Shown: one piece after another, positions 1 to 7,577 of the stretch
Numbering within the stretch: position 1 is the stretch's first letter
Layout: each line of letters starts with the position of its first letter
Assembly: GCA_946480085.1 (NCBI GenBank)
Contig: CAMLHZ010000005.1
Coordinates: 164,047 to 228,046 of the forward strand
Length of the DNA stretch: 64,000 nt
Source of the DNA: an uncultured Flavobacteriales bacterium
Lineage (GTDB): Bacteria > Bacteroidota > Bacteroidia > Flavobacteriales > Crocinitomicaceae
Reading direction: 5' to 3'
Notes under the pieces: model-generated
Database searches by the model: none
The model's input: only the letters and a program-made list of their open reading frames with translations
Told to the model about the DNA's origin: nothing
Made by a program: the position numbers and the translations under genes

Positions 1-186
1 CCGCATATTGAAAGAGCAGTTGTAAAACATTTTCGCTCCCTCATTCTGACCAAATACCGTCCTATGCTTTCCTTCTTCATAGTGAGAATTGAAAATGAGA
101 AAGCTATGAATTCAAATCACCTAATAATCTTGAAAACGCTCTATATTCGTTAATCAGCAAGTTATAGACAACATTTTAATACATAA
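1..186. other. Left edge, no confident gene
   Basis: Frame 1 of the + strand is open from the window edge to a TAA at 151-153 (50 codons). It could be the C-terminal tail of a gene starting outside, but the peptide matches no family I know. Nothing else is visible before the ATG at 187. Confidence 0.2.
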
Positions 187-804
187 ATGGGAGGCAGAAG
201 AGACCGAGAGATAAGAAGAAGAAACCACCAAAAGGCGAAATTGAAAAATGCAGAGCCTAAACCAGGAAGACTGGAAAGATGGAAAAACAATCCTCTCGTC
301 TATATGATTGCCTGTGCAATTGTTATCGGTTATCCATTTTTTACGATCAGATATTTTGAATCGTATACTGCAATGAAATTAGTAGCGAAATACTTTTTAC
401 TTCCAATTTTTGGGGTTTTAATTATGGTTGGCCCCACGTTTTACATGAAACATCTGAGGCAGACAGGAAAGAACCAGATTTCTAAATTCGGAGATTTCTT
501 CTTAATGTCTTTTGTGATACTTGTTGCTACCGGAATATTCTCCTGGATGTCTTTTTCAATAATTATTACAACAAACAAATGGTTCGATAATTCTGGAACT
601 GAAAAAATCAACGAACAAGTAACGAGGTATTACTACGATGTATCAAAACGTGGGCTTCACAGACTAAGACATTTCATCGAATTTAGAAATCCAAACACAG
701 GAGAGACGATTGAATTGGAAGTATACAGAAAGTATGAGGTTGGGGAATTTTTTGAAAAACGAATGAGTTATGGTGCGTGGGGAATATTATACTCTACTGA
801 ATAA
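187..804 (+). CDS. Hypothetical membrane protein, 205 aa
   Basis: I do not recognise the family. The first 30 residues are strongly basic (RDREIRRRNHQKAK), followed by three likely membrane segments at about residues 37-55, 66-83 and 102-125, and a soluble C-terminal half rich in charged and aromatic residues. This predicts an inner-membrane protein with a cytoplasmic basic N-terminus. The gene stands 50 bp upstream of another membrane-anchored hypothetical in the same direction and may share its transcript. Its layout recalls the protein at 6014-6616, but I see no convincing sequence homology between them. Confidence 0.6.
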   Translation: MGGRRDREIRRRNHQKAKLKNAEPKPGRLERWKNNPLVYMIACAIVIGYPFFTIRYFESYTAMKLVAKYFLLPIFGVLIMVGPTFYMKHLRQTGKNQISKFGDFFLMSFVILVATGIFSWMSFSIIITTNKWFDNSGTEKINEQVTRYYYDVSKRGLHRLRHFIEFRNPNTGETIELEVYRKYEVGEFFEKRMSYGAWGILYSTE

Positions 805-854
805 AACAACACTACACCAATAAATTCATCTATTTTTAAACCAACTTACTACAT

Positions 855-1547
855 ATGCTTATACTCATAATCGTTGGAAGTGTTGTCCTGATAACTGGAC
901 TAACTTTTCTGTTTATTTTCAAAGGAAAGACAAAAATACAGGTGGTTGAAGATGTTGTTGCCGATAGCGATACAAACCTCTTTCATATTTTCGGACACAG
1001 TAGATACATGCCTGACGATTCTCCGAGTTTTGAGATTTACCGGCACTATGTTTTCGACTTGTCAACTTATCAATTCACGGCAGGAGATAATCAGCGGGGA
1101 ACCGGTTTTGACCTTGAAAGTCCATTTGTTGAAAGAAGTATGGAGATGCTTTCAAATAAGATGGGAAGAAAACTGAACTTGTCTCCCGACAAACAAATAA
1201 GTTCAGAAATGAAATTGATTCGTCGAGATTTGAACGCTACCGACACAGAGGTAATTGAAAAAATTCCCAATAATGCATTTGTTGTAACCAGACTCCGGGC
1301 AAACGAATTGGGGTTTTCAAAAGTGCAATTGGAAATCTACCGAAACGGAATCAGCATGCATCGTCGCGTGTTCAAAGGTTGGGCAGATCATGATTTCAGA
1401 ATTTATAAAGCCCCTTTCCCTAACCAGGTCATATTCATGTATCCAAAGGGGGGAGTGAATTACGGAATATCACTCGCTGTGATCGATCTCTCAACCGGAG
1501 ACTTTTTGTTTGATCAATACATCACGGAAACAAAGAAGGCACGATGA
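855..1547 (+). CDS. Hypothetical membrane-anchored protein, 230 aa
   Basis: Unrecognised. One hydrophobic segment spans about residues 2-22 (MLILIIVGSVVLITGLTFLF), then a soluble domain of about 200 residues with alternating hydrophobic residues suggesting beta structure. The segment is followed by lysines (FKGKTK), so the bulk is probably cytoplasmic, though an uncleaved signal anchor is also possible. The stop overlaps the start of the GNAT gene by four bases (ATGA), showing translational coupling in one operon. Confidence 0.6.
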   Translation: MLILIIVGSVVLITGLTFLFIFKGKTKIQVVEDVVADSDTNLFHIFGHSRYMPDDSPSFEIYRHYVFDLSTYQFTAGDNQRGTGFDLESPFVERSMEMLSNKMGRKLNLSPDKQISSEMKLIRRDLNATDTEVIEKIPNNAFVVTRLRANELGFSKVQLEIYRNGISMHRRVFKGWADHDFRIYKAPFPNQVIFMYPKGGVNYGISLAVIDLSTGDFLFDQYITETKKAR

Positions 1548-1978
1548 AAACAATATTTAAAGAGATTGCCCATAAAAGTCAGGAATGGACTGCTGCGGTT
1601 AAACTTAGAGAAAAAATTCTCAGAGAACCACTTGGAAGCAGCTTTACTGAACAGGAATTGGAAGAAGAAAAATACCATTTTCAAATAGCAGGCTTCATAG
1701 ATGACACTATCGTGGGCACAGCTGTTCTAGTACCTGAAGGTAATGCAATGAAAATGCAACGAGTGGCTGTGACAGAAACGTTTAGAGGAAAAAATATTGG
1801 CTCAGAAATGATGGTCTTCTGCGAACAATTTGCGAAAGACCGGAAATCTAAATTAATCTATTGTCACGCTAGAGACTCAGCTGTAAACTTTTATATCAAA
1901 AATGGTTATGAAGGAATTGGAGACTATTTTGATGAAGACGGAATACCACATTTAATGATGAGAAAAGAACTGTTATAA
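1544..1978 (+). CDS. GNAT-family N-acetyltransferase
   Basis: This 144-residue protein has the length and layout of a single GNAT domain, which moves an acetyl group from acetyl-CoA to an amine. The acetyl-CoA loop is visible as RVAVTETFRGKNIGSEM at about residues 67-83 (RGKNIG fits R/Q-x-x-G-x-G/A), and the C-terminal FYIKNGYEGIGDYFDEDGIPH is the usual beta-6/7 end. The Fxx-G-IPH ending is common in ElaA/YjcF-like members. The substrate cannot be told. It overlaps the upstream membrane-anchored gene by four bases. Confidence 0.85.
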   Translation: MKTIFKEIAHKSQEWTAAVKLREKILREPLGSSFTEQELEEEKYHFQIAGFIDDTIVGTAVLVPEGNAMKMQRVAVTETFRGKNIGSEMMVFCEQFAKDRKSKLIYCHARDSAVNFYIKNGYEGIGDYFDEDGIPHLMMRKELL

Positions 1979-2030
1979 GAACGGAAAATCGTTCGTCAAT
2001 AAAACTTTATATTTAGGAAAATAATTTACT

Positions 2031-2492
2031 ATGAAAACTATCAAATTACTATCATTCATTGCAATGGGAATGTTTGTCTTTGCAATAAATTCTTGTTCCG
2101 GTGACACAGCAGCTACAACAGAAGCAGGAGGAGAAGAAGAGGCCAAAGCAGAAGTGATGACTACTGAAATGCTAATTGACGAAGCTAACAAAATTGGAAA
2201 AGAAGCTTTTGAAAAGAAATATGCTCAGGATTCGGAAATTGAGTTAAGTGGTGAACCGAAATTTCCAGCTACATGGGACGATAAAATTGCAGTGAAATTT
2301 GGTCCGGATATGAATTCTTTGCCAATTACTGCAGACTTTCTGTTTACAGATAATGGTGGTTCTGCAGATGCAACAAAGAATAAAATTCAGGATGGTGAAA
2401 CCGTACACTTCAAAGGAAAATTAGGTTTTTCATTTTTTGATGATAAAGGAAAACTGACAGGTTTGACTATTTCAAACTGTAAAGTTTTGTAA
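2031..2492 (+). CDS. Small lipoprotein, possible OB-fold domain
   Basis: The 153-residue product has a signal peptide ending in a lipobox-like AINSCS at about residues 18-23, with the cysteine followed by an acidic linker (GGEEEAKAE), as in Bacteroidota surface lipoproteins. The C-terminal half ends in GETVHFKGKLGFSF and LTGLTISNCKVL, which resembles the tRNA_anti-like OB-fold lipoproteins of this phylum (inference by eye). A terminator follows at 2513-2544. Function unknown. Confidence 0.65.
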   Translation: MKTIKLLSFIAMGMFVFAINSCSGDTAATTEAGGEEEAKAEVMTTEMLIDEANKIGKEAFEKKYAQDSEIELSGEPKFPATWDDKIAVKFGPDMNSLPITADFLFTDNGGSADATKNKIQDGETVHFKGKLGFSFFDDKGKLTGLTISNCKVL

Positions 2493-2512
2493 TAGTCGAT
2501 CTTTACAAATCA

Positions 2513-2544
2513 AAAATGGGAGACAGGAATGTTTCCCTTTTTTG
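2513..2544 (+). terminator. Intrinsic terminator after the lipoprotein gene
   Basis: A-rich left arm ending GGGA (2518-2521), 12-nt loop, TCCC (2534-2537) then a six-T run. It sits 20 bp after the stop at 2492. It also covers the first upstream ATG of the following open frame, which argues against that ATG. Confidence 0.55.
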
Positions 2545-2568
2545 TTTCATTCCCAATTCCTATCTTTC
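2541..2568 (+). promoter_or_regulatory. Possible promoter for the 2H phosphoesterase gene
   Basis: TTTG at 2541-2544 and TATCTTTC at 2561-2568 resemble the Bacteroidota -33 TTTG / -7 TAnnTTTG pair; the 16-nt spacing is slightly short and the last base of the -7 box differs. It lies inside the 5' extension of the next reading frame. Confidence 0.35.
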
Positions 2569-2585
2569 GAAGCAGAGGATCAGCA

Positions 2586-2609
2586 ACCTGTCTGCCGACA
2601 CAGGCAGGT
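2586..2609. repeat. Intergenic palindrome (ACCTG...CAGGT type)
   Basis: A 9-bp stem with one G-T pair: ACCTGTCTG pairs with CAGGCAGGT across a 6-nt loop. Palindromes of this sequence are scattered through Bacteroidota intergenic DNA. Lying here, it suggests that the following gene starts downstream. Confidence 0.5.
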
Positions 2610-2630
2610 ACAATCCATAAACTTGACAAC

Positions 2631-3173
2631 TTGGAAACGCAACCAGAAAACAACACGTGTTATTACCTCTTATTGAATCCCGACGGTGCTTCAATGGATT
2701 TTATGGTCAATCAAAAAGCCAAGGCAGCGGCGGCAGGAATTCCTGAAAAGTACACCCAAACGTCGAAACCGCACATTACACTGGTTTCATGGGAAGATAA
2801 ACCAGAAGCTGACGAATGGATGGTGTGCGGAATTTCGGCGGTTGTTGAACGTTATTCATCGTTTCATCTGCATGTTGGGGAGGCGAGTGTTGTAGGTCCG
2901 CAATGGGGAAAGCATCTGATTGTGGAAGTTGGTATTTCAAATGCTTTGGCGGACTTTATGGCTGATTTGAAAAAAGAGCTGAAAGGTAGAAAGGGAAAAT
3001 TGCATCTGACTTTGGCTTATAAAGTCCCTGGGGATAAAATTCCAGAATCTCTTGTTCCGGAGAATTTTGATGTCGATTCCGAATTGGTTTTTGATAGTTT
3101 CACTTTGTTGAAATATACAGCGCAGCGGAAGTACGTGAATTTGGGAAACTTTGGACTGTCAAACGAAGAATAG
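2631..3173 (+). CDS. 2H phosphoesterase / 2'-5' RNA ligase-like protein
   Basis: The protein shows the two H-x-T signatures of the 2H phosphoesterase superfamily: PHITLV (His codon at 2772) and LHLTLA (His codon at 3003), about 75 residues apart as expected. Members hydrolyse or ligate 2',5' or cyclic phosphodiesters in RNA or nucleotides. The open frame reaches back to an ATG at 2529, but that stretch holds a terminator, a promoter-like pair and an intergenic palindrome, so I place the start at the TTG at 2631, giving ETQPENNTCYYLLLNPDG as N-terminus, typical of the family. The start remains uncertain; the family call is firm. Confidence 0.75.
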   Translation: METQPENNTCYYLLLNPDGASMDFMVNQKAKAAAAGIPEKYTQTSKPHITLVSWEDKPEADEWMVCGISAVVERYSSFHLHVGEASVVGPQWGKHLIVEVGISNALADFMADLKKELKGRKGKLHLTLAYKVPGDKIPESLVPENFDVDSELVFDSFTLLKYTAQRKYVNLGNFGLSNEE

Positions 3174-3200
3174 TATTTTGTTAGGTCTAAAGGCTATACT

Positions 3201-3887
3201 TTACTCTGTGTCTGACTTCTTCAAATTGCTAAAAACCAATTCATTTAGAAAGGCTATAATTTCACTTTCTTCTTTCGTATCGCCAAAATCGGTCAACGAC
3301 GGTAAATGATTCATAAAAAAGTTCTGGAAATGTGCCATTTCAATAATGGTAGATGCCAGCGATTTCGGGTATTTGTAACCCGGATTGCACTCCGAAATAA
3401 TGGTTCCAATAACAGCGCAAAGATCTTTATAAGGCTTAAAAAACTGTTGCTGATTATCTTCTCCAACCTGTTTGGTAAGGTATGCTTTCGATCCTTCAGA
3501 AATAATAATTTGATGTAACAAACTTTCATTGATGTGCGTTGTTTCTTCGTCATCTTCAACAGCAGTTGCCAACAGGTTAATTATTCGTTTGAGTTTAATG
3601 GATGGATCGGCAATGTTATTCGTGTGAAAGCTAATTTGAAATTCGAGCCAACCCCAGTACCAAGCGGTTAAGTACACAAGTAGCTTGTGTTTGTTTTCAA
3701 AATAGCGATAGATGCCCGCTTCTGTTGTGCCAATTTTAGCTGCCAGTTTCTTGAAGGTAAACGCTTCAAAACCTGTCTCATAAATGAGTTCAACACTATG
3801 TTTTAAGATGTTCTTTCCTAACTCTGAACTTTCCGGATTTCGAACGAACAAAGCCTCATTCATTTTGATTTGCAACTGTAGCTTCAT
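3201..3887 (-). CDS. TetR-family transcriptional repressor
   Basis: The N-terminal helix-turn-helix is clear: FTFKKLAAKIGTTEAGIYRY followed by FENKHKLLVYL, the TetR recognition helix and its characteristic YRYFxxK. The C-terminal ~150 residues are the all-helical ligand and dimer domain; the ligand is unknown. An upstream ATG at 3923 is in frame, but a minus-strand -7 box lies at 3921-3928, so the start at 3887 (MKLQLQIKMNEALF) is preferred. It is divergent from bestrophin and carbonic anhydrase, with a perfect palindrome between, so control of those genes and of itself is likely. Confidence 0.85.
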   Translation of the reverse strand: MKLQLQIKMNEALFVRNPESSELGKNILKHSVELIYETGFEAFTFKKLAAKIGTTEAGIYRYFENKHKLLVYLTAWYWGWLEFQISFHTNNIADPSIKLKRIINLLATAVEDDEETTHINESLLHQIIISEGSKAYLTKQVGEDNQQQFFKPYKDLCAVIGTIISECNPGYKYPKSLASTIIEMAHFQNFFMNHLPSLTDFGDTKEESEIIAFLNELVFSNLKKSDTE

Positions 3888-3920
3888 TTGAGTATAGTTT
3901 ACTTTCTTTAAACGAAGTAA

Positions 3921-3928
3921 CAAAGCTA
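3921..3928 (-). promoter_or_regulatory. -7 box of the TetR gene
   Basis: On the minus strand the bases read TAGCTTTG, an exact TAnnTTTG. No good -33 box is seen at normal spacing. The box overlaps the upstream in-frame ATG and therefore supports translation from 3887. Confidence 0.45.
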
Positions 3929-3953
3929 ATGAAAATATTTATACTTTTTTATG

Positions 3954-3970
3954 TGATAGTATTGCTATCA
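3954..3970. promoter_or_regulatory. Likely TetR operator
   Basis: TGATAG-TATTG-CTATCA is a perfect 6-bp inverted repeat with a 5-nt spacer, 17 bp in all, the usual size for TetR-family operators. It covers the -33 element (3962-3964) of the bestrophin promoter and lies about 25 bp upstream of the -7 box of the regulator's own gene. Confidence 0.6.
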
Positions 3971-3994
3971 AATAGAAAACTAATCCTATCTTTG
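3962..3994 (+). promoter_or_regulatory. Promoter of bestrophin-carbonic anhydrase operon
   Basis: TTG at 3962-3964 and TATCTTTG at 3987-3994, 22 nt apart, match the Bacteroidota -33/-7 consensus. The -7 box is 21 nt upstream of the ATG at 4016, so transcription would begin after the alternative upstream ATG at 3929. Confidence 0.65.
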
Positions 3995-4015
3995 GCCGAA
4001 CTTAAACATGTCGTT

Positions 4016-4909
4016 ATGTTGCTTAAAAAACGAATTCCGGCTTCCTATATCCTGAACAAGGTGAAATACGATTTGGTTTATGTGCTGATTGTATCCTTAA
4101 CGGTTCTTTTTATTACCGAGAAGTATAAAAAGCTGCTCCCCGAAATGCCTTTGACAATTCCTGCATTCATCGGTACAGCCATTTCAATTCTTCTTTCGTT
4201 TAAGTTAAGTCAATCTTACGACAGGTGGTGGGAAGCGCGTAAAGTTTGGGGAGCCATTGTAAACGATTCACGCAGTTTTGTCGTTCAATTACAAACATTG
4301 ACCTCCAGCGGTAACGATTCAATCATTAAGCAAATGGCATTTCGACAAATTGCCTGGTGCTACTGTTTGGGGCAATCACTCAGAGGATTAAATCCAATTC
4401 AAAACTTAGAGCAATTTCTTTCTCCAGAAGATCTGAAAGAACTAGAGCAACATCAGAATAAACCCTTGGCATTGATTCAGTTGAATGCGAAGCATCTGAA
4501 AATGCTAAAAGAAACCAATCAAATAGATGTTTTTGCGCAAGTACAGCTCGACAATACCTTGGTTCGCTTGTGCGATTCTCAAGGGAAATCGGAACGTATA
4601 AAGTCGACTGTTTTTCCCGTGACTTACAGTTTATTTCTCCATGCAATCATTTACCTGTTTGTCATTACGCTTTCCATTTCCCTAAAAGATATTGGAGGAG
4701 TCTTTGAGATTCCCTTGCTGATGCTTATTTCTGCTGCATTCTTGTTATTGGAAAAATCAGCAACACACATGCAGGATCCATTTGAAAACAGACCAACCGA
4801 CACCGCTGTTACTACTATCGCAAGAACCATTGAAATAAATATTAAACAACTCTTGAAGGAAACGGATGTTCCACAGCCATTTCAAACAGGAAAATTTTAT
4901 TCACTATAA
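4016..4909 (+). CDS. Bestrophin family anion channel
   Basis: The sequence is typical of bacterial bestrophin/UPF0187 proteins: MLLKKRIPASYILNKV, then FIGTAISILLSFKLSQSYDR and WWEARKVWGAIVNDSR, the signature around the pore helix. There are about four membrane segments (roughly residues 18-35, 45-65, 200-220 and 225-243 from this start), and the C-terminal acidic DPFENRPTDT corresponds to the conserved cytoplasmic motif. Bestrophins form pentameric anion channels that conduct chloride and bicarbonate. The beta-carbonic anhydrase 18 bp downstream fits a bicarbonate role. The ATG at 4016 is preferred over 3929 because a promoter lies between them. Confidence 0.88.
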   Translation: MLLKKRIPASYILNKVKYDLVYVLIVSLTVLFITEKYKKLLPEMPLTIPAFIGTAISILLSFKLSQSYDRWWEARKVWGAIVNDSRSFVVQLQTLTSSGNDSIIKQMAFRQIAWCYCLGQSLRGLNPIQNLEQFLSPEDLKELEQHQNKPLALIQLNAKHLKMLKETNQIDVFAQVQLDNTLVRLCDSQGKSERIKSTVFPVTYSLFLHAIIYLFVITLSISLKDIGGVFEIPLLMLISAAFLLLEKSATHMQDPFENRPTDTAVTTIARTIEINIKQLLKETDVPQPFQTGKFYSL

Positions 4910-4927
4910 ATACTAAAATCAAACAAA

Positions 4928-5572
4928 ATGAAAACGTTAACAAAGGAAATGCAAGCGGCCATTACACCATCAATGGCTTTAGAACTTTTAAAAGAAGGAA
5001 ATAAAAGGTTCGTGAGTAACCTGAAAGTGAACCGTAATTTGTTGCAACAAGCCAATGAAACTTCCGATGGACAACATCCATTCGCAGTAATTCTAAGCTG
5101 TATTGATAGCAGAACCTCGGCTGAATTGATTTTTGATCAGGGTCTGGGTGACGTCTTCAGTGTGCGCATTGCAGGGAACATTATCAACGAAGATATTTTG
5201 GGAAGTATGGAATTTGGCTGTAAAGTAGCCGGATCAAAAATCATTGTAGTTCTCGGGCATACAAAATGTGGAGCCGTAAAAGGTGCTTGTGATCATGTTG
5301 AAATGGGGAATTTGACTGCATTGCTAACAAAAATAAGACCTGCGGTTGACGATGAAACAACTACAAAAGAAAACCGCAATTCAGGTAATCCGGAATTCGT
5401 AGAGAACGTTGCTACAATCAATGTAAAGCGCACGGTTAAGTCAATTATGGAGCGCAGTCCAATCCTGAAAGAAATGATTGAAAGCGGACAAATCGGAATT
5501 GTTGGAGGAACACACGACATTGCTACGGGTGAAGTAACATTTTACACTGATACGATGCGATTAGGAGTGTAA
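4928..5572 (+). CDS. Beta-class carbonic anhydrase
   Basis: Catalyses CO2 + H2O to bicarbonate and a proton. All zinc ligands are present: C58-x-D60-x-R62 in SCIDSRTSAELIF, and H111-x-x-C114 in LGHTKCGAVKGA. The length of 214 residues is normal for a cytoplasmic beta enzyme; the N-terminal ALELLKEGNKRFVSN is the standard helix. No signal peptide is seen. It lies 18 bp after the bestrophin gene under the same promoter and is closed by a terminator, so substrate conversion and anion flux appear to be co-regulated by the divergent TetR protein. Confidence 0.95.
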   Translation: MKTLTKEMQAAITPSMALELLKEGNKRFVSNLKVNRNLLQQANETSDGQHPFAVILSCIDSRTSAELIFDQGLGDVFSVRIAGNIINEDILGSMEFGCKVAGSKIIVVLGHTKCGAVKGACDHVEMGNLTALLTKIRPAVDDETTTKENRNSGNPEFVENVATINVKRTVKSIMERSPILKEMIESGQIGIVGGTHDIATGEVTFYTDTMRLGV

Positions 5573-5607
5573 TGAGCTGAGAAACTTCGGAGAAATACGT
5601 CTTTATA

Positions 5608-5676
5608 AAGCACATTCTTCTGGTGTTTCCGGAAATTCATATGAACGGAGGCACTTAAAAGAGTGTGCTTTTTGTA
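5608..5676 (+). terminator. Terminator after carbonic anhydrase
   Basis: AAGCACATTCT (5608-5618) pairs with AGAGTGTGCTT (5660-5670) with one G-T pair, followed by a T-rich run. The loop is unusually long (41 nt) and contains TTCCGGAA, so the structure may be branched. Confidence 0.6.
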
Positions 5677-5728
5677 TTTTCTTCCTAAAAGAACGCTTGA
5701 AAATCAATTTCTTTTTTTTCGTATTTTC

Positions 5729-5839
5729 CACTCGCCAGAACAACCATATAATCGCGTGTACAGATGGAACGCCGCAACAAATAGTTGGGACGAACCTAAT
5801 CCGGCAGCTGGTCTAAAAGCAGTTTCTTCAGGTAACTAA
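5729..5839 (+). pseudogene. Possible gene relic, 36 codons
   Basis: A frame without a plausible start reads HSPEQPYNRVYRWNAATNSW and then DEPNPAAGLKAVSSGN before a TAA at 5837. The composition (WNAATNSW, balanced codons) looks like protein rather than random DNA, but I cannot name a family and there is no start upstream. It may be the end of a lost gene. The surrounding 5677-6013 holds no other gene. Confidence 0.2.
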
Positions 5840-5880
5840 GAATGATTGATAGGAAAAAACTTCCTCTCACATAAACAAAG

Positions 5881-5920
5881 GAATCCAGTTCGTTAATGCA
5901 ATGAACTGGATTCTTTATTT
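5881..5920 (+). terminator. Perfect hairpin followed by T-rich tract
   Basis: GAATCCAGTTC (5881-5891) and GAACTGGATTC (5903-5913) form a perfect 11-bp stem with an 11-nt loop, then TTTATTTT. It has terminator form but follows no intact gene; it may belong to the relic at 5729-5839 or to a small RNA. Confidence 0.5.
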
Positions 5921-6013
5921 TAGGTTTTGTTTCCATACTGCAACGAATCATTTCAGTTTTACAACAACAAATAAGCAAAGAAAACACTACTATTGTAGTC
6001 GAAATTTAAGTAC

Positions 6014-6616
6014 ATGACCAGAGATCTAAACCGGGAAGAAGTAATGCGAATTGCTGCTGAGAAAGTCCGCCTAAAAAAAGAAAAAGAAGCTCGCGAGGAA
6101 AGAGAGTTTTATGAACGCATTACCAGCGGTAGGCCATGGCTCATTTTTAGAATCATTATGGTTTTCTGTACCTTGATGGCGGTGGCTACTACAATCGATG
6201 TTTTAGTAGATGGTCCTTCAAAAAAACTTACTGAAAAAGATTGCCAAATTAATCGGGAATGGGAGTGGAGATGGCATCAGATGCTCGACGTAGAAGGATA
6301 TTTGTTTGCTCCGGAAGTAAAGTATTGGTACGACCGTGACACCAACAGTCTCAAAATCATTTATTCGCCCATTTTTCGAACAGGAAAGAAGTTAAGTTTC
6401 AATATTCAGGAAAATGGAAACACTATTGGTAATCATGAAGAGATTAGAGATATGTCCATCTTTAACTGGTTCCCATTATTTCAAATTGCATTGTTGATTC
6501 CTTTGTTCACCTACATTTTTAAGCGACAAAGCGCCTGGTTTAACTTTGCTAGAATGGGGTCGATGGTATTGATATTTCCCGGAACATTATTGGTAATATT
6601 GTTTGCACTTAGCTGA
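6014..6616 (+). CDS. Hypothetical membrane protein, 200 aa
   Basis: Not recognised. The first 40 residues are a highly charged predicted helix (REEVMRIAAEKVRLKKEKEA), then a membrane segment at about 44-63, a periplasmic domain of about 85 residues rich in Trp and Tyr (REWEWRWHQM, KYWYDRDTNS), and two membrane segments at about 149-165 and 178-198. The charged N-terminus would be cytoplasmic. It stands alone, with intergenic DNA on both sides. Confidence 0.6.
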   Translation: MTRDLNREEVMRIAAEKVRLKKEKEAREEREFYERITSGRPWLIFRIIMVFCTLMAVATTIDVLVDGPSKKLTEKDCQINREWEWRWHQMLDVEGYLFAPEVKYWYDRDTNSLKIIYSPIFRTGKKLSFNIQENGNTIGNHEEIRDMSIFNWFPLFQIALLIPLFTYIFKRQSAWFNFARMGSMVLIFPGTLLVILFALS

Positions 6617-6719
6617 TGATTTACTTGCAATTAATGGCTGATTCACCCACGTTTTTGCATCATTCTCCGCAAAAATTACATAATTCACAGATGTGTTACC
6701 TTAGCTTAACAAAAACACT

Positions 6720-6800
6720 TATCTTTAACCTGATTTAGGTGGTTAGGTTAGGTTGATTAGTGAATGGAGTAATGACGCCTGTCTTACTCCATTCGCATTT
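6720..6800 (+). ncRNA. Candidate small RNA A (GATTTAGGTGG family)
   Basis: In the 468-bp gap 6617-7084, a -7-like TATCTTTA (6720-6727) is followed by GATTTAGGTGG (6732-6742), GATTAGTGA, and a perfect 10-bp hairpin AATGGAGTAA (6763-6772) / TTACTCCATT (6784-6793) then CGCATTTTAAG. The same order of elements is seen at 38089 and, more weakly, at 38252. No reading frame of note lies here, and the rest of the gap up to 7084 shows nothing I can name. Confidence 0.35.
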
Positions 6801-7084
6801 TAAGACCGTTTGTTTTAAACCAAATCACCTTTTAGGATTGAGTTTTTCTGAAGACCGAACCACTTCTTTTCTTTCCAAAATATCACTCTTTTTGAACGGC
6901 TGCCTCTAAGTTGATTCAGCGTTAGCTGCAACGTTTTTCAGTTGTTTTTTTATCGTATTGTTTATAAAAACTACTCATATGAAATGTTAACTTGAACAAT
7001 GGATATGCACATTCAGTGTCAATAAATGTTCATTTCAAAAGACCTTGCTGAAAAAATAGCGTCTTATACTCGACAACTCAAACT

Positions 7085-7534
7085 ATGAAAAAGCAATTAC
7101 TACTACTAACGGCAGTTATATCGTGTTCCTCGATTTATGCCCAGGAAGATGCCGCAATTCAGCAATGGCAATCAAATCATCCAACAACTTTACTGATTTC
7201 AGCCTCCAGATATGCCAGTTTCAGCGATGAAGAAAAAGCCTTGATTGGAACAGATTATATTCTTTTTGAAAATAAAGTAACCTTGGAATTACTTGAACAA
7301 TTCGATCAGCAAAAAGGATTGAACCAAGACGCGGTGGAACCACTGAAAGAAGGAGATGCAGATATGATTAAGAATTGGATGTCTAGTCATCGTGAAGTGA
7401 AGATTGTTCGTCAATCAGCTTATATTGCATTTGCACCTGAACGCCAGCAATATTGTATTGATCATCCATTGGAAATCCTCGTTCTTGACGGCGAGTCGAT
7501 CACCATTAAGGATATTGAACGTTACGGACATTAA
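7085..7534 (+). CDS. Secreted protein with duplicated ~50-aa unit
   Basis: A signal peptide (MKKQLLLLTAVISCSSIYAQ) is followed by two similar halves. The first runs IQQWQSNHPTTLLISASRYA to TLELLEQF; the second runs IKNWMSSHREVKIVRQSAYI to ITIKDIERY. Shared positions include W-x-S-x-H, a hydrophobic strand, S-x-Y-A-x-F and a D/F-x-x-x-I-T-x-x-x-I/L-E ending. I know no named family. It is exported to the periplasm or outside. It lies 43 bp before a type IX cargo gene and may share its transcript. Confidence 0.65.
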   Translation: MKKQLLLLTAVISCSSIYAQEDAAIQQWQSNHPTTLLISASRYASFSDEEKALIGTDYILFENKVTLELLEQFDQQKGLNQDAVEPLKEGDADMIKNWMSSHREVKIVRQSAYIAFAPERQQYCIDHPLEILVLDGESITIKDIERYGH

Positions 7535-7577
7535 TTCCATTTACAAAATTTTCATTCTTCACTTATACTACGATACC

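Noticed and set aside
5796..5987. 63-aa minus frame
   Set aside because: Covers the perfect hairpin at 5881-5913; composition not protein-like.
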